DNA of 10,887 nucleotides from Pavlovales sp. CCMP2436 (taxonomy: Eukaryota; Haptophyta; Pavlovophyceae; Pavlovales), in the NCBI GenBank assembly GCA_026770615.1, contig MU631311.1, forward strand, positions 332,650 through 343,536, in the 5' to 3' direction. Position numbers and translations under genes: made by a program. The notes beneath the pieces were generated by a model. It was not told the DNA's origin and made no database searches. It saw only the letters and a program-made list of their open reading frames with translations. Of this stretch, positions 1-6,584 are shown in pieces (the first letter of the stretch is position 1; every line of letters starts with the position of its first letter).

Positions 1-585
1 CAACGGCAGGCGCCACAGTCAAGCGAGGAAGTCGAGCGCCCAAGCATGCCCTTGCCCACAAGATCGACCGCAGACCCGGCCGCACGCAACTTCTCTGCCC
101 TTGACCATCTCACCATTGCTGAGGCTGCTGGGCACGCTGGGAACACGTCTCGGCAACTCGACTCCATACCCCGGGACTTCCATGAGTTATAGGCCGCTGC
201 CAATGTCCGTGTCATCGGAGCCCTCCGCCACTCTGGCCCGGACAATGAGATTGAGGAAGTGCGAGCGCTAAAGATGCTGTTGGTCCTGCCCTCGATCTTA
301 CTCCGCAAACAGCCCGCTGCCCGCGGGGGGCAACAGGGACGCCTCGCGACCGCCAGGCTGCTTGCCTCTCGGTTCGATCGGTGGGAGCGAGGAGACTTCG
401 GCAGCCTCGTGGCTGAGTGGTCCAGCGACTGCGCGAAGGAGTCGCAGCAGCGCCACACCCGGCGATCCCGCCCTGCCGACCCTGGCCCGGCGCCTTCGAC
501 TCGAGGTCAGCACAATGACGAGTACTCGTCATTTTTTAAAAGTGACGATGGCGGCCTCCAAGCGCGCGTGCCTCTACGTCGTTGA
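1..585 (+). pseudogene. Non-LTR-type retrotransposon polyprotein fragment, broken
   Basis: Frame 1 is open from the first base to an in-frame TAG at 190-192 and then continues open in the same frame to TGA at 583-585. After the TAG it reads an acidic stretch followed by a leucine-rich helix with basic end (RALKMLLVLPSILLRK), then a Gly/Arg linker, then LASRFDRWERGDFGSLVAEW. That order (Leu-rich 'LLLLP..LL' helix, basic linker, 'RF..F..GDW..L') is what I know from the region just upstream of the reverse transcriptase in LINE-like polyproteins of algae and other protists. No reverse transcriptase or endonuclease motif is present: after about residue 165 the frame turns into Pro/Arg-rich sequence and ends. 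The 5' part lies outside the window. I read this as a dead, 3'-truncated copy. It faces the F-box/Kelch gene convergently. The family call is recognition by pattern, not by search; a random GC-rich open frame is the alternative. Confidence 0.5.
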
Positions 586-720
586 ATGAAATATAATTTG
601 AAGCTTATAAATTTGTTGGAACTGTAGTAAGTTGGCAGGAACTGCAGCACAGCACAAGTTATAATTGATCGCAAGCAACGCCCAGTTCCATCAGTACTCG
701 TTGCGTTGGGGCGGATCGGA

Positions 721-1944
721 TCACGGCCACACGCGCAACAGGAAGTTGTCGTTAAAGGGCTCGCCACCCGAGCTGCAACCGCCGAAGATGAGAACGCCGC
801 CTCCGCACAGGATCGTCGCATGGCCAGCGCGCGCGGGGGTGCTCGCCGCCCACCGCGAGGTCGCTCCACCGCCGCCGCTGCAGGTCGAAGCATTGCAGCG
901 CCGAGTCGAGCGAAATGAACCGGCCACCGCCGAACACCATTAGCCGGTTGCCGAGGGGGATGAGCGAGTGGCCAAAGCGCGGGGACGGCGCACTCCCTCC
1001 TGCGCTGACCACCTGCGTCCACGCGCGCGCGTCCAGGGCGTACTCCCACAGGTCGTAGAGCAAGAACCCTCCCAAGCGCCCCCCGAATATGTACATCCTC
1101 TCCGCCACGCGGCAGGCCGCGTGGTCCATGCGCGGGCTCGGGCTCTCGCCGGCGCACTCGTGCAGCGTCCACTGGCGCGTGCGCATGCTGAACGAAAAAA
1201 CGTCGTTGAAGCAGCCGCCGCGGCCCGTTCTACCGCCGAAGATGACCACCTCCGAGCTGCTGTTGTGCGTGATCGCCGAGTGCCCATACCGCCCGTCGGG
1301 CCGTACGCTCGCGTCGGCAGCCTGTGCAGTGTGCGGGAGCAGCATCGTCCACGCGGCGGTGCGCGTGTCGAAGAGCCACACGTCGTTGAGGTCGTCCTCG
1401 CCGTCGTCCCCACCGAACAGGAGCAGCCCCACGGGGTGCGCCAAGTCGCTCAGCAAGACGGGCGAGAGCGTGGCCGCGGTGCGGGCGGTCGGGGTGTGCT
1501 CCTAAGTCGGCGCGACCAGCTCCCACAAGCCGTGCCTGTGGCCGCCGAGTCGCTGCTCATCGTCGCCGCTGAACACGTAGGCACGGTCGGCGCTCACCGC
1601 CGCCGCGCAATGCGACCAGCGCGCCGACGGCTGGGCCGAGCCGGCCGCTGGCGGGCAGTGCGACCACGCGCGCGAGCTGAGCGTGTGCAACTGCTGGTAC
1701 CGCTCGCGCCAGCCCACCCCTTCGCTCGGCAGATCCTAGGAGCCCTCGCATCTCGACGACAGCGCCAAGTCAAGCAGCGGCTTCCAGGCGTAGGGCTCCT
1801 CGCTCAACTCGGCGAAGCGCGTGCTGTACCGCTCGTGCAGCCGAGCGATTCGGGCTCGGCGAGGTAGCGGAAGATGGCGAGGACGAGGCCGTCATCGAGC
1901 AGGTAGAACGGGTGGAAGTCGACCTGCTTGCTGGACGGTTCCAT
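721..1944 (-). pseudogene. F-box/Kelch-repeat protein, interrupted by frameshifts and two TAG codons
   Basis: Such proteins are usually substrate adaptors of SCF ubiquitin ligases: the F-box binds Skp1 and the Kelch beta-propeller binds the target. The first ATG of the frame (complement of 1942-1944) begins MEPSSKQVDFHPF, followed by an F-box core (residues 15-28, LLDDGLVLAIFRYL). Near 1845-1855 the frame slips by one base; the next frame gives RLHERYSTRFAELSEEPYAW, the expected second half of an F-box, then GWRERYQQL. From there to about 840 the frame is continuous except for TAG at 1736-1738 and TAG at 1502-1504. Six Kelch blades follow, with the signatures YVFSGDD, LLLFGGDD, VVIFGG, MYIFGG, LMVFGG and VLIFGG and the usual ND(V)W/W spacing. 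One extra base in the G5 run 835-839 shifts into the last blade, which ends NDNFLLRVWP at TGA 721-723. No intron boundary explains the breaks. Either a decayed gene or a gene with indel errors. Confidence 0.8.
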
Positions 1945-2080
1945 CCGTCTGTGTGAACCTGCGCTTCACGAGCTCGAACGGGCGGCGGCGGGCGCCATCG
2001 TGTTTTTGCCACTTCCAAAGGCGAACTTCGCGCGCGCGGCAGCGACCGAGCTGCTGTTCAAACTAGCCCGCAGCCCCCGT

Positions 2081-3373
2081 ATGAAGCGTGCGTTCTGCGC
2101 GGTGGCTCTACACGCGGCGTGCCTCTGCGCATTGGCTCTGCACGCCACTGCGCATGCCGCCAGCGCACTCCGTGGGCCAGCAGGCGCGTTCTCTAGGCCG
2201 GCCAGCGCCGCGCACCTGGCCAATGGCCGCCCGGCACTCCTGAGCTCGACCGCCAATGGAGCGCGTGCACGCGCTTTGCTAGCGGCTTTGGGCGAGGTCA
2301 ACGGCCGCCCAGTGCTCGAGGGCAACGCTCCGCTCATCTCCCAGAGAGCGGCACAGGTCTCGGATCACGGCAGATTCCGCTCGTCCCGGGGTGTCGTTCA
2401 CAGCGGGTCCATGCGGATAGCAGGCGGGCACCACATCGTGAAGCTGAGCGGCAAGGCCCGCCTTTTGCACCACCTAATCTGTACGTCCTGGCACGGCCCG
2501 CCCCCCACGCCTGAGCACACCCGAGTGCACCACAGAGACGCTGACGTGACTAACAACACGCCCGACAACTTAGTCTGGGCCACGCCCGGCGAGAGCAGTC
2601 AACATTCAAACGCCAACCCCAGCCGCAAGTCGAACGTCGGTCGGTTCAAGCCGGTGCGCGGGCGCAAGAAGGGCTCGGCGGACGAGTGGACGCACTTCGA
2701 GTCGTGTGCTGCGGCCGCACGCGAGCTCGGTCCTGGGTTCTACTCATTTAGCATATCCGCAGCGGCCAACGGCAGGCGTACACACGCGGGCAGTTGGGCG
2801 TTCGAGTTCACGCAGCAGTACGAGGAGATTGAGGGCGAGCAGTGGCGGTCTGTCGTGTTGGACGGAGTCGAAAGCGGCGCGCAGGTTTCCGATTGCGGTC
2901 GCTTCCGCGACACCCGGGGGCTGGTCAAAGACGCGCTGGGCCGCGGCGGCAGTCGCGCGGCGCTAGGGGAATGGCAGGTGGGGGTCAACAGCACGCAATA
3001 CTTGTTTCACCGCCTCGTCTGCATAGCTTGGAACGGCCCACCGCCGACGCCAGAGCACACCTACGTGCATCACAGAGACGCTGACGTCTCCAACAACACG
3101 CCTCGGAATCTCATGTGGACCACGCCAGGCGAGAGCAGCCAGCACTCGTATGACAACCGCAAGAAAGAAACGGCGGCGCAGATGAATGACGCACGAGCAA
3201 TGTTTGGGCAAGCCACACGAGAGCTCGGCTCAACGTTCGAACCCCAGAGCAATTCGGCGGTGGCGAATGGCGGCAGAGGTACACACGCGAACGCGGACGC
3301 CTGGACGTTCAGGTTCACACAGCAGCACGAGGAGATCCCAGGAGAGGTCTGGAAGGACGTGGTGCTACCGTAG
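2081..3373 (+). CDS. Tandem-duplicated NUMOD4/HNH_3 endonuclease-like protein with N-terminal signal
   Basis: HNH/NUMOD proteins are DNA endonucleases, many of them homing or mobile-element nucleases. The 430-residue product is intact. Residues 1-29 form a signal-peptide-like segment (MKRAFCAVA, then an Ala/Leu/Cys/His core ending ATAHAASA). Unit 1: NUMOD4-like VSDHGRFRSSRG (93-104), HNH_3 from about 130 with VHHRDADVTNN (149-159), DNLVWATPGESSQHS (162-176), then KPVRGRKKG (190-198) and a modular DNA-binding segment with SIS..ANG (224-231). Unit 2 repeats this: EGEQW..V (251-259), VSDCGRFRDTRG (269-280), HRLVC.AW (310-317), VHHRDADVSNN (329-339), NLMWTTPGESSQHS (343-356). The HH dipeptides are exactly 180 residues apart. 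The protein ends at the start of a third unit (EIPGEVWKDVVLP, TAG). The frame is open upstream to a TTG at 1928, but 2081 is its first ATG. The second unit lacks the KPVRGRK linker. It starts 136 bases from the oppositely oriented F-box gene, so the promoters may overlap. Confidence 0.82.
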   Translation: MKRAFCAVALHAACLCALALHATAHAASALRGPAGAFSRPASAAHLANGRPALLSSTANGARARALLAALGEVNGRPVLEGNAPLISQRAAQVSDHGRFRSSRGVVHSGSMRIAGGHHIVKLSGKARLLHHLICTSWHGPPPTPEHTRVHHRDADVTNNTPDNLVWATPGESSQHSNANPSRKSNVGRFKPVRGRKKGSADEWTHFESCAAAARELGPGFYSFSISAAANGRRTHAGSWAFEFTQQYEEIEGEQWRSVVLDGVESGAQVSDCGRFRDTRGLVKDALGRGGSRAALGEWQVGVNSTQYLFHRLVCIAWNGPPPTPEHTYVHHRDADVSNNTPRNLMWTTPGESSQHSYDNRKKETAAQMNDARAMFGQATRELGSTFEPQSNSAVANGGRGTHANADAWTFRFTQQHEEIPGEVWKDVVLP

Positions 3374-3725
3374 ACGATCTGACGTCATTGTGTGTGCCCG
3401 GAGAAAGAGCGCATGCGAAATTTAAATCTTGCGCGCATGCTGTAGTTAGTTCTTTAGATAAAAATGCAATAGGGTATGGGGGTAGGTACATCCGAATTCG
3501 CAGTGGCCAGTCTGGAGGAAAATTGCGGAAATGTCCGGTGAAAATCCTCCTTAGCAACTCACGAACCGGAGGGGGTACAGAAAAGTTCACAGTAACTAGT
3601 TGCTGCAGATTATAACTACTTGATTAGATAAAAACATGAATACGAGAAGACCGCCAGCCAGGGGTTCTTAGATACCTTCAGATTTTTGTTTTCAGATCGT
3701 AGGATAACAAATAACGCATACCGCC

Positions 3726-3762
3726 CGCCGCAGGCGCCACGCCTGAGGCGTTTTCGCCTGCG
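3726..3762. repeat. GC-rich nested inverted repeat, possible element end
   Basis: CGCAGGCG (3729-3736) is answered by CGCCTGCG (3755-3762), and between them lies a smaller hairpin GCCTGAGGC (3741-3749). The 11-mer CGCCGCAGGCG (3726-3736) also occurs as its exact reverse complement at 8003-8013, beyond the transposase-like genes. CGCAGGCG cores occur by chance elsewhere in this GC-rich window (for example near 5947 and 7386), so its meaning is uncertain. Confidence 0.5.
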
Positions 3763-3885
3763 ATAGAAAAATTCGGCCCTTTTTAATTAAATTAAATCGA
3801 TTTACACTCATCACAATGTAGAGCCTCCCCGCTAATTATTGCATTCTTGATAAAGCAGGGGTCTTAAAAGATATCAGACATTACC

Positions 3886-4061
3886 GTGATCCGTGATGTT
3901 GAGTGAGGTGATCCCTAAACCGTAGAGCTCCACAAGCCAGTGGGTGATCCCTAGGCGGGGGCGTCACACATCTGAGTTAGTGATCCCTGCTCTCACTCAG
4001 TCGCAGGAGCCCCAGCGGGCGAGGGATCCCTGTCAGCCAATGAGAGAGCAGGGATGCACCA
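3886..4061. repeat. Cluster of GTGATCCCT direct repeats with 36-base spacing and an inverted pair
   Basis: GTGATCCCT occurs at 3908-3916, 3944-3952 and 3980-3988, exactly 36 bases apart each time, with unrelated sequence between. A variant GTGATCCG lies at 3886 and GGATCCCT at 4024-4031. The third copy extends to GTGATCCCTGCTCTCACTC (3980-3998), which is nearly the reverse complement of GAGAGAGCAGGGATGCAC (4042-4059), so 3980-4059 can fold back. A reversed copy AGGGATCA lies at 4463-4470. Motif arrays with regular spacing close to a transposase gene are typical of subterminal transposase-binding sites; that role is inferred. Confidence 0.6.
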
Positions 4062-4150
4062 ATAAGGGTGAACCGGACCTTTTGGAATAGCTCCGGAGAA
4101 ATAGTTGATTGAAGCAATCAAGCCGCAGGCGCCCGGCCGGCAGGCCCCTC

Positions 4151-4166
4151 TTCGCAAGCTTGCGAA
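4151..4166. repeat. Perfect 16-base palindrome
   Basis: TTCGCAAGCTTGCGAA is identical to its reverse complement. It is followed by an A-run (to 4170) and preceded by GC-rich sequence containing CCGGCCGG. It may be a dimeric protein-binding site or a hairpin/termination element; the sequence alone does not decide. Confidence 0.6.
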
Positions 4167-4570
4167 AAAATAATGTAGGGTCTATTTTAGCCGTTTTAGG
4201 GTCTAAATTGGCCATATCCTACAGGCAGTACAGTCTAACTTTCTTTTTTAGCACGATTTTGCCGTTTTTTTTTTCACGGCCGTTACAGGCTATGGCTCAG
4301 ATCACCCCCGGACAGCTATCAAGTGGGCGAAGACCATCTTACCGAGATGAGAGGATTCCTAACGGGATACGCCAAAATTTGAAGTGTTTATTGACAGGTC
4401 GGGCTTAACGAGCTCTATTTTATGCATCTTTCAGAATATCTTAAAATTTTCATGGGCGAGCCAGGGATCAATAACTAACGCGCGCCGATTTTAAACAGGT
4501 TTCGAACCGTTTTTAAAACCCTTTAGTGCTCTGGATCGCTCCAGACTGGCAGCATCCGCCCGCCGCTGCG

Positions 4571-6164
4571 ATGTCGCTCCGCTGGCCAGAGCCGCTCGCT
4601 GTGCTCGTCGGCAAAAGCGCTGATGACCTCCTTGCGCGCTTGTGCAATGAGGACAACGTGCACTCCGCGGAGACGTGGGGGAGCGCAGCCAAGCGCGAGT
4701 ACGTTCAGGTGTCGCTCAGCTGCTGGCGGGCGGTGGACCCAACGAAGCGGATGCAGCTCAAGTGCAGTACCTCGGCTGTGCGCCCCACGCTGCAGCATGC
4801 GATCGTGCAACTCGTCAACGCGAATCTCGCAACGCACCGCTGCCGGGTGCAGCTCGAGCCCGAGCCCGCGCCGCCCGAGCTGGTGCCGCGCTTGTCGCGC
4901 GCGCGCTCGGAGCCGGCCGAGACCGAGCCTCCGCCGCTGTGGCGGGCGCGCAGCGCGCCCGAGTCCGTAGAGGCGAAGCGCGGGCGCACCGATGATGATG
5001 CAGACGACAACTGGACGACGTGGGACCTGCGCGAGTTCACTCGGCAAGAACAAATCTTCCATGCGCGCGTCAGGTGCCGATCGATGCAGACAACGGCAGC
5101 GCAGAGTTGCGCTTAACCACGCGCGCAGGGGTGTGCTCGCATCACTGCGTTATCATGCTGCCAGCTCTGCTGAGCGCGTTGCCGATCTCATCGTCGGTGC
5201 TGTGTCTGCGTTCGGCGTCGGCGAGCGAGTCCTCGAGAGGCGAGAGGCGCTCGTGCCCGAGCGCGCGCTCTACATTGTGTCGCGGGCGCGCGAGGCCCTC
5301 TCCGAGCTCAAGAAGTGCCAGACGGAGGCGCAGCGCAGCGAGTACTACGCCGCGCTCTGCGTACTCTAGCCAGAGGCGGTGGTTAAGCGAGAGACGGGAG
5401 GCATGGGGCGTCGGGTGAAGGCAGCGCTCGGCCTGCACCGATCGAACGCAGTGTTCAACGAATGCCGAAAGAACCGCGCAGCTTTTGCAGCCTCGGTCCA
5501 ACGCAAGGGAAAGCCGATCGCTGTGGGCGATAGCGTGCTGACACGGAGCTCCACAATCGCGGGCGTGGTGCGCGAGCTGCGCCCCGATTCCTCTTGCACT
5601 GTCGAGTATACGGCGGAGGGCGTGAGCACGCTGATTGAGTATAAGCACGCTGGCCACCCGACAAAGGGTGTGCGCTCTGCTGCCGCGCCGATCGGCGCGC
5701 TCACCGAGGAAGCCGCAGTGGCCGGGACGTCTGGGCGGGCTGCTGGGATCAGAGGGATTCGTCAGTTCGCGGCCCTCCGGCGACCGCCTGTTCGGCTAGC
5801 GCCTTCTGCGCGCGCCGAGTGGAAAGACAATCTTTCCGATGCTGACGTGGCCAAAATACGCGCCTTCTTCTACGACAACGGTGCGGTCAGCCCGTGCACG
5901 CGCGACCGCGTGAGAAGGCGAGTCGGACTTAACCTTTGGCAAGTCGCGCAGGCGCTGGTCACGATGCAGACTATGGATGCACTCTTCTCGCAGTTCCAGA
6001 CCGATAACGTCCTCTGCGGCACGGCGCTCAGCTATTCATCATTTAAAAAACTCGCGCCGTGGAACCTCCGGCGCATCAAACGCGAGACATGTTTGTACCG
6101 CTTGTCCGGGAACGAGCAGGACTCGACCGAGATTCAAAAGAGAGGCAGGACACCAAAGAGATGA
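4571..6164 (+). pseudogene. Large transposase-like protein, N-terminal portion, frameshifted and TAG-interrupted
   Basis: The first ATG at 4571 begins MSLRWPEPLAVLVGKSADDL. The frame runs as an acidic, Pro/Arg-rich region to about 5085, where an indel is needed to pass into the frame that gives a helical stretch ending RSEYYAALCVL. TAG at 5367-5369 interrupts that frame, which then continues with PEAVVKRETGGMGRRVKAAL and a basic/SH3-like segment (VGDSVLTRSSTIAGVV). Around 5835-6100 comes the most diagnostic part: FFYDNGAVSP, RDRVRRRVGLNLWQVAQ, SYSSFKKLAPWNLRR and IKRETCLYRL. I recognise 'F....VS...RD..R.RVG..LW..AQALVTMQTMD.LF..F', 'LSYSSFKKLAPWNLRR.KRETCLCRLCE' from very large transposase-like proteins repeated in algal and dinoflagellate genomes, with no family name I can give safely. 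After CLYRL the sequence diverges and stops at TGA 6162-6164; the Cys expected in the CLC..C cluster is Tyr or Ser here. The C-terminal part of the same family lies downstream at 6893-7825. Confidence 0.6.
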
Positions 6165-6584
6165 AGACTAAGAGAATCAGATAAAGGCGGAGTGGTGCAT
6201 TGCACGCGCTCTGCCGGTCAAAGAGATGAAGCAGCTAGGCCGCCCATGGCTGACAGCCAAGGGGGGGTCTATGCCGAAATGACGCCGCGAAGCAGCAGCC
6301 TCCTCCCCGGTGCGCTGGCGCTGCGCTGGGGAAGGTGGACCGGCACGAGCCCGAAGACTGAGCTTGCCCTGGTGAGGCTGCGAGAATCTGCGAATGAATG
6401 AGTTAAACAATATTAAAAAGGCTGACAGCCTGGGCCCGCGCTGTCGCGCTGCCCTTGGAGTCTGTTCCTTCTCGAAAGCTCGGTGCGAGTCCTGCTGGTC
6501 CGGACAAGCCAGTTGCGCCGCCCAGGCCCATCGCACACCAGCTGTACCCATACTTGCGAACTGTACAAATGCAATCACGACGCA
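6165..6584. other. Spacer between the two transposase-like parts
   Basis: About 420 bases without a convincing gene. Open frames such as 6247-6399 (MADSQGGVYAEM...) and the minus-strand frame 6177-6578 show no motif. A 13-base direct repeat CAAAGAGATGAAG sits at 6154-6166 and 6219-6231, overlapping the stop of the upstream fragment. The central (presumably catalytic) region of the transposase family would be expected here, about a thousand or more bases of it, and is missing. This could be an internal deletion or a replacement. Confidence 0.45.

Larger units (their letters stand above)
3374..4570. other. Gene-poor spacer, AT-richer than its flanks
   Basis: About 1.2 kb between the HNH gene and the transposase-like gene. 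I see no convincing protein: the open frames at 3388-3615, 4109-4408 (+) and 4033-4215 (-) have no recognisable motif. What it holds: a 10-base direct repeat TTAGATAAAA at 3454 and 3624; GC-rich inverted repeats at 3726-3762; a cluster of GTGATCCCT motifs at 3886-4061; a 16-base palindrome at 4151-4166; a similar pair of AGGGTCTA words near 4177 and 4198; and T-runs near 4244-4272. The drop in GC and the motif clustering fit the non-coding end of a transposon rather than host coding DNA, but this is inference. Confidence 0.5.

Noticed and set aside
1730..1765. Mini-intron removing the TAG at 1736-1738
   Set aside because: A GTCGTC...TAG segment of about 25 bases exists on the minus strand but is too short for a normal intron, and the frame is already continuous across the TAG.
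968..1867. 299-residue plus-strand open frame
   Set aside because: It is antisense to the F-box/Kelch protein, Arg/Ala/Val-rich and without motifs; the minus strand carries six clear Kelch blades.
3388..3615. 75-residue open frame after the HNH gene
   Set aside because: No motif and AT-rich composition unlike the coding regions; probably chance.
3908..3988. CRISPR array
   Set aside because: The repeats are only 9 bases with three exact copies, in a eukaryotic setting with no cas genes.
4033..4408. Small open frames on both strands (60 and 99 residues)
   Set aside because: No motif, poly-T-derived Phe runs, and they overlap the palindrome and AT-rich spacer.
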